From positions 284,092-348,091 of the forward strand of contig CANTUQ010000331.1 of NCBI GenBank assembly GCA_947683425.1: a DNA stretch of 64,000 nucleotides, written 5' to 3'. Positions 51,473 to 63,797 of this stretch are shown piece after piece. A model generated the notes under the pieces. It was not told where the DNA came from, searched no databases, and saw nothing but the letters and a program-made list of their open reading frames with translations. The stretch comes from Excoecaria cochinchinensis (Eukaryota; Streptophyta; Magnoliopsida; Malpighiales; Euphorbiaceae). Position 1 is the stretch's first letter. Every line of letters starts with the position of its first letter. The position numbers and the translations under genes are program-made.

Positions 51473-53697
51473 ATGCGTTGTGACCGACGAGCCTCCAGTA
51501 GCTGTTCCGATCGAGTTTCCCTGAATTATTGGACTCGGATAAAAAATTTCACCACTTTTTGCGATTTCTCGATTTTGGCGATTTTTCCTAGTGGTACCCC
51601 TAGGGAAAATTCGTCGGATTTCGACGAAGCCGATTCTCGATGCGTTGTGACCGGCGAGCCTCCAGTAGCTGTTCCAATCGAGTTTCCCTGAATTATTGGA
51701 CTCGGATCCAAAATTTCACCACTTTTTGCGATTTCTCGATTTTGGCGATTTTTCCTAGTGGTACCCCTAGGGAAATCCGTAAAAATTCGTCGGATTCCGA
51801 TGAAGCCGATTCTCGATGCGTTGTGACCGACGAGCCTCCAGTAGCTGTTCCAATCGAGTTTCCCTGAATTATTGGACTCGGATCCAAAATTTCACCACTT
51901 TTTGCGATTTCTCGATTTTGGCGATTTTCCCTAGTGGTACCCCTAGGGAAAATTCGTCGGATTCCGACGAAGCCGATTCTCGATGCGTTGTGACCGGCGA
52001 GCCTCTAGTAGCTGTTCCAATCGAGTTTCCCTGAATTATTGGACTCGGATCCAAAATTTCACCACTTTTTGCGATTTCTCGATTTTGGCGATTTTCCCTA
52101 GTGGTACCCCTAGGGAAAATTCGTCGGATTCCGACGAAGCCGATTCTCGATGCGTTGTGACCGGCGAGCCTCCAGTAGCTATTCCAATCGAGTTTCCCTG
52201 ACTTATTGGACTCGGATCCAAAATTTCACCACTTTTTGGGATTTCTCGATTTTGGCGATTTTCCCTAGTGGTACCCCTAGGGAAATCCGTAAAAATTCGT
52301 CGGATTCCGACGAAGCCGATTCTCGATGCGTTGTGACCGACGAGCCTCCAGTAGCTGTTCCAATCAAGTTTCCCTGAATTATTTGACTCGGATCCAAAAT
52401 TTCACCACTTTTTGCGATTTCTCGATTTTGGCTATTTTCCCTAGTGGTACCCCTAGGGAAAATTCGTCGGATTCCGACGAAGCCGATTCTCGATGCGTTG
52501 TGACCGGCGAGCCTCCAGTAGCATTTTCAATCGAGTTTCCCTGAATTATTGGACTCGGATCCAAAATTTCACCACTTTTTACGATTTCTCGATTTTGGCG
52601 ATTTTCCCTAGTGGTACCCCTAGGGAAAATTCGTCGGATTCCGACGAAGCCGATTCTCGATGCGTTGTGACCGGCGAGCCTCCAGTAGCTGTTCCAATCG
52701 AGTTTCCCTGAATTATTGGACTCGGATCCAAAATTTCACCACTTTTTGCGATTTCTCGATTTTGGCGATTTTCCCTAGTGGTACCCCTAGGGAAATCCGT
52801 AAAAATTCGTCGGATTCCGACGAAGCCGATTCTCGATGCGTTGTGACCGGCGAGCCTCCAGTAGCATTTTCAATCGAGTTTCCCTGAATTATTGGACTCG
52901 GATCCAAAATTTCACCACTTTTTACGATTTCTCGATTTTGGCGATTTTCCCTAGTGGTACCCCTAGGGAAAATTCGTCGGATTCCGACGAAGCCGATTCT
53001 CGATGCGTTGTGACCGGCGAGCCTCCAGTAGCTGTTCCAATCGAGTTTCCCTGAATTATTGGACTCGGATCCAAAATTTCACCACTTTTTGCGATTTCTC
53101 GATTTTGGCGATTTTCCCTAGTGGTACCCCTAGGGAAATCCGTAAAAATTCGTCGGATTCCGACGAAGCCGTTTCACGATGCGTTGTGACCGGCGAGCCT
53201 CCAGTAGCATTTTCAATCGAGTTTTCCTGAATTATTGGACTCGGATCCAAAATTTCACCACTTTTTGCGATTTCTCGATTTTGGCGATTTTCCCTAGTGT
53301 TACCCCAAGGGAAATCCGTAAAAATTCGTCGGATTCCGACGAAGCCGATTCTCGATGCGTTGTGACCGGCGAGCCTCCAGTAGCTGTTCCAATCGAGTTT
53401 CCCTGAATTATTGGACTCGGATCCAAAATTTCACCACTTTTTGCGATTTCTCGATTTTTGCGATTTTCCCTAGTGGTACCCCTAGGGAAATCCGTAAAAA
53501 TTCGTCGGATTCCGACGAAGCTGATTCTCTATGCGTTGTGACCGGCGAGCCTCCAGTAGCTGTTCCGATCGAGTTTCCCTGAATTATTGGACTCGGATAA
53601 AAAATTTCACCACTTTTTGCGATTTCTCGATTTTGGCGATTTTTCCTAGTGGTACCCCTAGGGAAAATTCGTCGGATTTCGACGAAGCCGATTCTCG
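51473..53697 (+). repeat. Stretch bounded by a 2058-bp spaced monomer pair
   Basis: The monomers at 51473 and 53531 share CTGTTCCGATCGAG, CGGATAAAAAATTTC and GTCGGATTTCGACG and lie 2058 bp apart (twelve monomers). In between lie ordinary S and L monomers and the dimer repeat at 52493-53178. Confidence 0.75.
52493..53178 (+). repeat. 343-bp dimer repeat (S+L), two tandem copies
   Basis: An S monomer with AGCATTTTC and CTTTTTACG is followed by an L monomer with AGCTGTTCC and CTTTTTGCG. The pair recurs at 52493 and 52836, and a further AGCATTTTC monomer at 53179 begins what would be a third copy. This is the shortest higher-order unit I see. Confidence 0.8.
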
Positions 53698-56097
53698 ATG
53701 CGTTGTGACCGGCGAGCCTCCAGTAGCTGTTCCAATTGAGTTTCCCTGAATTATTGGACTCGGATCCAAAATTTTACCACTTTTTGCGATTTCTCGATTT
53801 TGGCGATTTTCCCTAGTGGTACCCCTAGGGAAATCCGTAAAAATTCGTCGGATTCCGACGAAGCCGATTCTCGATGCGTTGTGACCGGCGAGCCTCCAGT
53901 AGCTGTTCCAATCGAGTTTCCCTGAATTATTGGACTCGGATCCAAAATTTCACCACTTTTTGCGATTTCTCGATTTTGGCGATTTTCCTAGGTGGTACCC
54001 CTAGGGAAATCCGTAAAAATTCGTCGGATTCCGACGAAGCCGATTCTCGATGCGTTGTGACCGGCAAGCCTCCAGTAGCTCTTCCAATCGAGTTTCCCTG
54101 AATTATTGGACTCGGATCCAAAATTTCACCACTTTTTGCGATTTCTCGATTTTGGCGATTTTCCCTGGTGGTACCCCTAGGGAAAATTCGTCGGATTCCG
54201 ACGAAGCCGATTCTCGATGCGTTGTGACCGGCGAGCCTCCAGTAGCTGTTCCAATCGAGTTTCCCTGAATTTTGGACTCGGATCCAAAATTTCACCACTT
54301 TTTGCGATTTCTCGATTTTGGCGATTTTCCCTAGTGGTACCCCTAGGGAAATCCGTAAAAATTCGTCGGATTCCGACGAAGCCGATTCTCGATGCGTTGT
54401 GACCGGCGAGCCTCCAGTAGCTGTTCCAATCGAGTTTCCCTGAATTATTGGACTCGGATTCAAAATTTCACCACTTTTTGCGATTTCTCGATTTTGTCGA
54501 TTTTGCCTAGTGGTACCCCAAGGGAAATCCGTAAAAATTCGTCGGATTCCGACGAAGCCGATTCCCGATGCGTTGTGACCGGCGAGCCTCCAGTAGCTGT
54601 TCCAATCGAGTTTCCCTGAATTATTGGACTCGGATCCAAAATTTCACCACTTTTTGCGATTTCTCGATTTTGACGATTTTCCCTAGTGGTACCCCTAGGG
54701 AAAATTCGTCGGATTCCTACGAAGCCGATTCTCGATGCGTTGTGACCGGCGAGCCTCCAGTAGCTGTTCCAATAGAGTTTCCCTGAATTATTGGACTCGG
54801 ATCCAAAATTTCACCACTTTTTACGATTTCTCGATTTTGGCGATTTTCCCTAGTGGTACCCCTAGGAAAAATTCGTCGGATTCCAGCGAAGCCGATTCTC
54901 GATGCGTTGTGACCGGCGAGCCTCCAGTAGCTGTTCCAATCGAGTTTCCGTGAATTATTGGACTCGGATCCAAAATTTCACCACTTTTTGCGATTTCTCG
55001 ATTTTGGCGATTTTCCCTAGTGGTACCCCTAGGGAAATCCGTAAAAATTCGTCGGATTCCGACGAAGCCGATTCTCGATGCGTTGTGACCGACGAGCCTC
55101 CAGTAGCTGTTCCAATCGAGTTTCCCTGAATTATTGGACTCGGATCCAAAATTTCACCACTTTTTGCGATTTCTCGATTTTGGCAATTTTCCCCAGTGGT
55201 ACCCCTAGGGAAATCCGTAAAAATTCATCGGATTCCAAAGAAGCCGATTCTCGATGCGTTGTGACCGGCGAGCCTCCAGTAGCTGTTCCAATCGAGTTTC
55301 CCTGAATTATTGGACTCGGATCCAAAATTTCACCACTTTTTGCGATTTCTCGATTTTGGCGATTTTCCCTAGTGGTACCCCTAGGGAAAATTCGTCGGAT
55401 TCCGACGAAGTCGATTCTCGATGCGTTGTGACTGGCGAGCCTCCAGTACCTGTTCCAATCGAGTTTGCCTGAATTATTGGACTCGGATCCAAAATTTCAC
55501 CACTTTTTGCGATTTCTCGATTTTGGCGATTTTCCCTAATGGTACCCCTAGGGAAAATTTGTCGGATTCCGATGAAGCCGATTCTCGATGCGTTGTGACC
55601 GGCGAGCCTCCAGTAGCTGTCCCAATCGAGTTTCCCTGAATTATTGGACTCGGATCCAAAATTTCACTACTTTTTGCGATTTCTCGATTTTGGCGATTTT
55701 CCCTAGTGGTACCCCTAGGAAAAATTCGTCGGATTCCGACGAAGCCGATTCTCGATGCGTTGTGACCGGCGAGCCTCCAGTACCTGTTCCAATCGAGTTT
55801 CCCTGAATTATTGGACTCGGATCCAAAATTTCACCACTTTTTGCGATTTCTCGATTTTGGCAATTTTCCCTAGAGGTACCCCTAGGGAAATCCGTTAAAA
55901 TTCGTCGGATTCCGACGAAGCCGATTCTCGATGCGTTGTGACCGGCGAGCCTCCAGTAGCTGTTCCAATCGAGTTTCCCTGAATTATTGGACTCGGATCC
56001 AAAATTTCACCACTTTTTGCGATTTCTCGATTTTGGCGATTTTCCCTAGTGGTACCCCTAGGGAAAATTCGTCGGATTCCGACGAAGCCCATTCTCG
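53698..56097 (+). repeat. Heterogeneous stretch with many private substitutions
   Basis: Fourteen monomers with no clear higher-order period. Unusual forms are TCCTAGGTGGTACC near 53987, TCCCTGGTGG near 54164, GAATTTTGGACTC near 54266 (one-base loss, monomer 175 bp), TTTTGTCGATTTTGCC near 54493, TCCAGCGAAG near 54882 and CCCAGTGG near 55191. Their variety suggests the stretch has been homogenised less than the rest. Confidence 0.7.
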
Positions 56098-57135
56098 ATG
56101 CGTTGTGACCGGCGAGCCTCCAGTAGCTGATCCAATCGAGTTTCCCTGAATTATTGGACTCGGATCCAAAATTTCACCACTTTTTGCGATTTCTCGATTT
56201 TGACGATTTTTCCTAGTGGTACCCCTAGGGAAATCCGTAAAAATTCGTCGGATTCCGACGAAGCCGATTCTCGATGCATTGTGACCGGCGAGCCTCCAGT
56301 AGCTGTTCCAATCAAGTTTCCCTGAATTACTGGACTCGGATCCAAAATATCACCACTTTTTGCGATTTCTCGATTATGGCGATTTTCCCTAGTGGTACCC
56401 CTAGGGAAATCCGTAAAAATTCGTCGGATTCCGACGAAGCCGATTCTCGATACGTTGTGACCGGCGAGCCTCCAGTAGCTGTTCCAATCTAGTTTCCCTG
56501 AATTATTGGACACGGATCCAAAATTTCACCACTTTTTGCGATTTCTCGATTTTGGCGATTTTCCCTAGTGTTACCCCTAGGGAAAATTCGTCGGATTCCG
56601 ACGGAACCGATTCTCGATGCGTTGTGACCGGCGAGCCTCCAGTAGCATTTCCAATTGAGTTTCCCTGAATTATTGGACTCGGATCCAAAATTTCACCACT
56701 TTTTGCGATTTCTCGATTTTGGCTATTTTCCCTAGTGGTACCCCTAGGGAAAATTCGTCGGATTCCGACGAAGCCGATTCTCGATGCGTTGTGACCGGCG
56801 AGCCTCCAGTAGCATTTTCAATCGAGTTTCCCTAAATTATTGGACTCGGATCCAAAATTTCACCACTTTTTGCGATTTCTCGATTTTGGCGATTTTCCCT
56901 AGTGGTACCCCTAGGGAAATCCGTAAAAATTCGTCGGATTCCGACGAAGCCGATTCTCGATGCATTGTGACCGGCGAGCCTCCAGTAGCTGTTCCAATCA
57001 AGTTTCCCTGAATTACTGGACTCGGATCCAAAATTTCACCACTTTTTGCGATTTCTCGATTTTGGCGATTTTCCCTAGTGGTACCCCTAGGGAAATCCGT
57101 AAAAATTCGTCGGATTCCGACGAAGCCGATTCTCG

Positions 57136-60100
57136 ATGCGTTATGACGGCGAGCCTCCAGTAGCTGTTCCAATCGAGTTTCCCTGAATTATTGGGACTCG
57201 GATCCAAAATTTCATCACTTTTTGCGATTTCTCGATTTTGGCGATTTTCCCTAGTGGTACCCCTAGGGAATCCGTAAAAATTCGTCGGATTCCGACGAAG
57301 TCGATTCTCGATGCGTTGTGACCGGCGAGCCTCCAGTAGCTCTTCCAATCGAGTTTCCCTGAATTATTGGACTCGGATCCAAAATTTCACCACTTTTTGC
57401 GATTTCTCGATTTTGGCGATTTTCCCTAGTGGTACCACTAAGAAAAAGTCATCGGATTCCGACGAAGCCGATTCTCGATACGTTGTGACCGGCGAGCCTC
57501 CAGTAGCTGTTCCAATCGAGTTTCCCTGAATTATTGGACTCGGATCCAAAATTTCACTACTTTTTACGATTTCTCGATTTTGGCGATTTTTCCTAGTGGT
57601 ACCCCTAGGGAAAATTCGTCGGATTCCGACGAAGCCGATTCTCGATGCGTTGTGACGGCGAGCCTCCAGTAGCTGTTCCAATCGAGTTTCCCTGAATTAT
57701 TGGACTCGGATCCAAAATTTCACCACTTTTTGCGATTTCTCGATTTTGGCGATTTTCCCTAGTGGTACCCCTAGGGAAAATTCGTCGGATTCCGACGAAG
57801 CCGATTCTCGATGCGTTGTGACCGGCGAGCCTCCAGTAGCTGTTCCAATCGAGTTTCCCTGAATTATTGGACTCGGATCCAAAATTTCACCACTTTTTGC
57901 GATTTCTCGATTTTGGCGATTTTCCCTAGTGGTACCCCTAGGGAAATCCGTAAAAATTCGTCGGATTCCGACGAAGCCGATTCTCGATGCGTTGTGACCG
58001 ACGAGCCTCCAGTAGCTGTTCCAATCGAGTTTCCCTGAATTATTGGACTCGGATCCAAAATTTCACAACTTTTTGCGATTTCTCGATTTTGGCTATTTTC
58101 CCTAGTGGTACCTCTAGGGAAAATTCGTCGGATTCCAACGAAGCCGATTCTCGATGCGTTGTGACCGGCGAGCCTCCAGTAGCTCTTCCAATCGAGTTTC
58201 CCTGAATTATTGGACTCGGATCCAAAATTTCACCACTTTTTGCGATTTCTCGATTTTGGCGATTTTCCCTAGTGGTACCACTAAGAAAAGTCATCGGATT
58301 CCGACGAAGCCGATTCTCGATACGTTGTGACCGGCGAGCCTCCAGTAGCTGTTCCAATCGAGTTTCCCTGAATTATTGGACTCGGATCCAAAATTTCACT
58401 ACTTTTTACGATTTCTCGATTTTGGCGATTTTTCCTAGTGGTACCCCTAGGGAAAATTCGTCGGATTCCGACGAAGCCGATTCTCGATGCGTTGTGACCG
58501 GCGAGCCTCCAGTAGCTGTTCCAATCGAGTTTCCCTGAATTATTGGACTCGGATCCAAAATTTCACCACTTTTTGCGATTTCTCGATTTTGGCGATTTTC
58601 CCTAGTGGTACCCTAGGGAAAATTCGTCGGATTCCGACGAAGCCGATTCTCGATGCGTTGTGACCGGCGAGCCTCCAGTAGCTGTTCCAATCGAGTTTCC
58701 CTGAATTATTGGACTCGGATCCAAAATTTCACCACTTTTTGCGATTTCTCGATTTTGGCGATTTTCCTAGTGGTACCCCTAGGGAAATCCGTAAAAATTC
58801 GTCGGATTCCGACGAAGCCGATTCTCGATGCGTTGTGACCGACGAGCCTCCAGTAGCTGTTCCAATCGAGTTTCCCTGAATTATTGGACTCGGATCCAAA
58901 ATTTCACAACTTTTTGCGATTTCTCGATTTTGGCTATTTTCCCTAGTGGTACCTCTAGGGAAAATTCGTCGGATTCCAACGAAGCCGATTCTCGATGCGT
59001 TGTGACCGGCGAGCCTCCAGTAGCATTTTCAATCGAGTTTCCCTGAATTATTGGACTCGGATCCAAAATTTCACCACTTTTTGCGATTTCTCGATTTTGG
59101 CGATTTTCCTTAGTGGTACCCCTAGGGAAATCCGTAAAAATTCGTCGGACTCCGACGAAGCCGATTCTCGATGCGTTGTGACCGGCGAGCCTCCAGTAGC
59201 TGTTCCAATCGAGTTTCCCTGAATTATTGGACTCGGATCCAAAATTTCACCACTTTTTGCGATTTCTCGATTTTGGCGATTTTCCCTAGTGGTACCCCTA
59301 AGGAAATCCGTAAAAATTCGTCGGATTCCGACGAAGCCGATTCTCGATGCGTTGTGACCAGCGAGCCTCCAGTAGCTGTTCCAATCGAGTTTCCTTGAAT
59401 TATTGGACTCGGATCCAAAATTTCACCACTTTTTGCGATTTCTCGATTTTGGCGATTTTCCCTAGTGGTACCCCTAGGGAAATCCGTAAAAATTCGTCGG
59501 ATTCCGACGAAGCCGATTCTCGATGCGTTGTGACCGACGAGCCTCCAGTAGCTGTTCCAATCGAGTTTCCTGAATTATTGGACTCGGATCCAAAATTTCA
59601 CCACTTTTTGCGATTTCTCGATTTTGGCGATTTTCCCTAGTGGTACCCCTAGGGAAAATTCGTCGGATTCCGACGAGGCCGATTCTCGATGCGTTGTGAC
59701 CGGCGAGCCTCCAGTAGCATTTCCAATCGAGTTTCCCTAAATTATTGGACTCGGATCCAAAATTTCACCACTTTTTGCGATTTCTCGATTTGGCGATTTT
59801 CCTAGTGGTACCCCTAGGGAAAATTCGTCGGATTCCGACGAAGCCGATTCTCGATGCGTTGTGACCGGAGAGCCTCCAGTAGCTGTTCCAATCGAGTTTC
59901 CCTGAATTATTGGACTCGGATTCAAAATTTCACCACTTTTTACGATTTCTCGATTTTGGTGATTTTCCCTAGTGGTACCCCTAGGAAAAATTCGTCGGAT
60001 TCCGACGAAGCCCATTCTCGATGCGTTGTGACCGTCGAGCCTCCAGTAGCTGATCCAATCGAGTTTCCCTGAATTATTGGACTCGGATCCAAAATTTCAC

Positions 60101-63100
60101 CACTTTTTGCGATTTCTCGATTTTGACGATTTTCCCTAGTGGCACCCTAGGGAAATCCGTAAAAATTCGTCGGATTCCAACAAACCGATTCTCGATGCAT
60201 TGTGACCGGCGAGCCTCCAGTAGCTGTTCCAATCAAGTTTCCTGAATTACTGGACTCGGATCCAAAATTTCACCACTTTTTGCGATTTCTCGATTATGGC
60301 GATTTTCCCTAGTGGTACCCCTAAGGAAATCCGTAAAAATTCGTCGGATTCCGACGAAGCCGATTCTCGATACGTTGTGACGGCGAGCCTCCAGTAGCTG
60401 TTCCAATCGAGTTTCCCTGAATTATTGGACACGGATCCAAAATTTCACCACTTTTTGCGATTTCTCGATTTTGGCGATTTTCCCTATTGTTACCCCTAGG
60501 GAAAATTCGTCGGATTCCGACGAAGCCGATTCTCGATGCGTTGTGACCGGCGAGCCTCCAGTAGCATTTCCAATCGAGTTTCCTGAATTATTGGACTCGG
60601 ATCCAAAATTTCACCACTTTTTGCGATTTCTCGATTTTGGCTATTTTCCCTAGTGGTACCCCTAGGGAAAATTCGTCGGATTCCGACGAAGCCGATTCTC
60701 GATGCGTTGTGACCGGCGAGCCTCCAGTAGCATTTTCAATCGAGTTTCCCTGAATTATTGGACTCGGATCCAAAATTTCACCACTTTTGCGATTTCTCGA
60801 TTTCGGCGATTTTCCCTAGTGGTACCCCTAGGGAAATCCGTAAAAAATTCGTCGGATTCCGACGAAGCCGATTCTCGATGCATTGTGACCGGCGAGCCTC
60901 CAGTAGCTGTTCCAATCAAGTTTCCCTGAATTACTGGACTCGGATACAAAATTTCACCACTTTTTGCGATTTCTCGATTTTGGCGATTTTCCCTAGTGGT
61001 ACCCTAGGGAAATCCGTAAAAATTCGTCGGATTCCGACGAAGCCGATTCTCGATGCGTTGTGACCGGCGAGCCTCCAGTAGCTGTTCCAATCGAGTTTCC
61101 CTGAATTATTGGACTCGGATCCAAAATTTCACCACTTTTTGCGATTTCTCGATTTTGGCGATTTTCCCTAGTGGTACCCCTAGGGAAATCCGTAAAAATT
61201 CGTCGGATTCCGACGAAGCCGATTCTCGATGCGTTATGACCGGCGAGCCTCCAGTAGCTCTTCCAATCGAGTTTCCCTGAATTATTGGACTCGGATCCAA
61301 AATTTCACCACTTTTTGCGATTTCTCGATTTTGGCGATTTTCCCTAGTGGTACCCCTAAGGAAATCCGTAAAAATTCGTCGGATTCCGACGAAGCCGATT
61401 CTCGATGCGTTGTGACCGGCGAGCCTCCAGTATCGGTTCCAATCGAGTTTCCCTGAATTATTGGACTCGGATCCAAAATTCATCACTTTTTGCGATTTCT
61501 CGATTTTGGCGATTTTCCCTAGTGGTACCACTAGGAAAAAGTCGTCGGATTCCGACGAAGCCGATTCTCGATGCGTTGTGACCGGCGAGCCTCCAGTAGC
61601 TGTTCCAATCGAGTTTCCCTGAATTATTGGACTCGGATCCAAAATTTCACTACTTTTTACGATTTCTCGATTTTGGCGATTTTCCCTAGTGGTACCCCTA
61701 GGGAAAATTCGTCGGATTCCGACGAAGCCGATTCTCGATGCGTTGTGACCGGCGAGCCTCCAGTAGCTGTTCCAATCGAGTTTCCCTGAATTATTGGACT
61801 CGGATCCAAAATTTCACCACTTTTTGCGATTTCTCGATTTTGGCGATTTTCCCTAGTGGTACCCTAGGGAAAATTCGTCGGATTCCGACGAAGCCGATTC
61901 TCGATGCGTTGTGACCGGCGAGTCTCTAGTAGCTGTTCCAATCGAGTTTCCCTGAATTATTGGACTCGGATCCAAAATTTCATCACTTTTTGCGATTTCT
62001 CGATTTTGGCGATTTTCCTTAGTGGTACCCCTAGGGAAATCCGTAAAAATTTGTCGGATTCCGACGAAGCCGATTCTCGATGCGTTGTGAACGACGAGCA
62101 TCCAGTAGCTGTTCCAATCGAGTTTCCCTGAATTATTGGACTCGGATCCAAAATTTCACCACTTTTTGCGATTTCTCGATTTTGGCTATTTTCCCTAGTG
62201 GTACCCTAGGGAAAATTCGTCGGATTCCGACGAAGCCGATTCTCGATGCGTTGTGACCGGCGAGCCTCCAGTAGCATTTCCAATCGAGTTTCCCTGAATT
62301 ATTGGACTCGGATCCAAAATTTCACCACTTTTTGCGATTTCTCGATTTTGGCGATTTTCCCTAGTGGTACCCCTAGGGAAATCCGTAAAAATTCGTCGGA
62401 TTCCGACGAAGCCGATTCTCGAATGCGTTGTGACCGGCGAGCCTCCAGTAGCTGTTCCAATCGAGTTTCCCTGAATTATTGAACTCGGATCCAAAATTTC
62501 ACCACTTTTTGCGATTTCTCGATTTTGGCGATTTTCCAAGTGGTACCCCTAGGAAAATCCGTAAAAATTCGTCGGCTTCCGACGAAGCCGATTCTCGATG
62601 CGTTGTGACCGGCGAGCCTCCAGTAGCTCTTCCAATCGAGTTTCCTGAATTATTGGACTCGGATCCAAAATTTCACAACTTTTTGCGATTTCTCGATTTT
62701 GGCGATTTTCCTTAGTGGTACCCCTAGGGAAATCCGTAAAAATTCGTCGGATTCCGACGAAGCCGATTCTCGATGCATTGTGACCGACGAGCCTCCAGTA
62801 GCTGTTCCAATCGAGTTTCCCTGAACTATTGGACTCGGATCCAAAATTTCACCACTTTTTGCGATTTCTCGATTTTGGCTATTTTCCCTAGTGGTACCCC
62901 TAGGGAAAATTCGTCGGATTCTGACGAAGCCGATTCTCGATGCGTTGTGACCGGCGAGCCTCCAGTAGCATTTCCAATCGAGTTTCCCTGAATTATTGGA
63001 CTCGGATCCAAAATTTCACCACTTTTTGCGATTTCTCGATTTTGGCGATTTTCCCTAGTGGTACCCCTAGGGAAATCCGTAAAAATTCGTCGGATTCCGA

Positions 63101-63797
63101 CGAAGCCGATTCTCGATGCGTTGTGACCGGCGAGCCTCCAGTACCTGTTCCAATCGAGTTTCCCTGAATTATTGGACTCGGATCCAAAATTTCACCACTT
63201 TTTGCGATTTCTCGATTTTGGCGATTTTTCCTAGTGGTACCCCTAGGGAAATCCGTTAAAATTCGTCGGATTCCGACGAAGCCGATTCTCGATGCGTTGT
63301 GACCGGCGAGCCTCCAGTAGCTGTTCCAATCGAGTTTCCCTGAATTATTGGACTCGAATCAAAAATTTCACCACTTTTTGCGATTTCTCGATTTTGGCGA
63401 TTTTTCTAGTGGTACCCTAAGAAAATTCGTCGGATTCCGACGAAGCCGATTCTCGATGCGTTGTGACCGGCGAGCCTCCAGTAGCTGTCCCAATCGAGTT
63501 TCCCTGAATTATTGGACTCGGATCCAAAATTTCACCACTTTTTGCGATTTCTCGATTTTGGCGACTTTCCCTAGTGGTACCCCAAGGGAAAATTCGTTGG
63601 ATTCCGACGAAGCCGATTCTCGATGCGTTGTGACCGGCGAGCCTCCAGTAGCTGTTCCAATCGCGTTTCCCTGAATTATTGACTCGGATCCAAAATTTCA
63701 CCACTTTTTGCGATTTCTCGATTTTTGCGATTTTTCCTAGTGGTACCCCTAGGAAAATCCGTAAAAATTCGTCGGATTCCGACGAAGCCGATTCTCG
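57136..63797. other. Tract rich in one-base homopolymer indels (probable low-quality consensus)
   Basis: In these 39 monomers I count 27 single-base length changes, 24 losses and 3 gains, affecting 21 monomers. Examples are GTGACGGCG (57655), GGTACCCTAGGG (58610, 61003, 61862, 62206), TTTCCTGAATT (59570, 60241, 60582, 62644), CACTTTTGCG (60784), TTATTGGGACTC (57190) and GTAAAAAATTCG (60842). The preceding 57 kb holds 11 monomers of irregular length, tracing to about five independent events. Confidence 0.85.
57311..58994 (+). repeat. Five-monomer tandem duplication (843 + 841 bp)
   Basis: 57311-58153 and 58154-58994 both run through AGCTCTTCC, GGTACCACTAAG, TCGATACG, CTTTTTACG and GTGACCGACGAG monomers. 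The counterpart at 42557-43400 has this group once (844 bp). The small length differences come from one-base indels. Confidence 0.82.

Noticed and set aside
53927..54463. 178-codon open frame on the minus strand (a similar one at 61106-61642)
   Set aside because: It is the monomer frame extended across boundaries where a one-base loss shifts the register. Its translation is repeated satellite, with no domain or start context.
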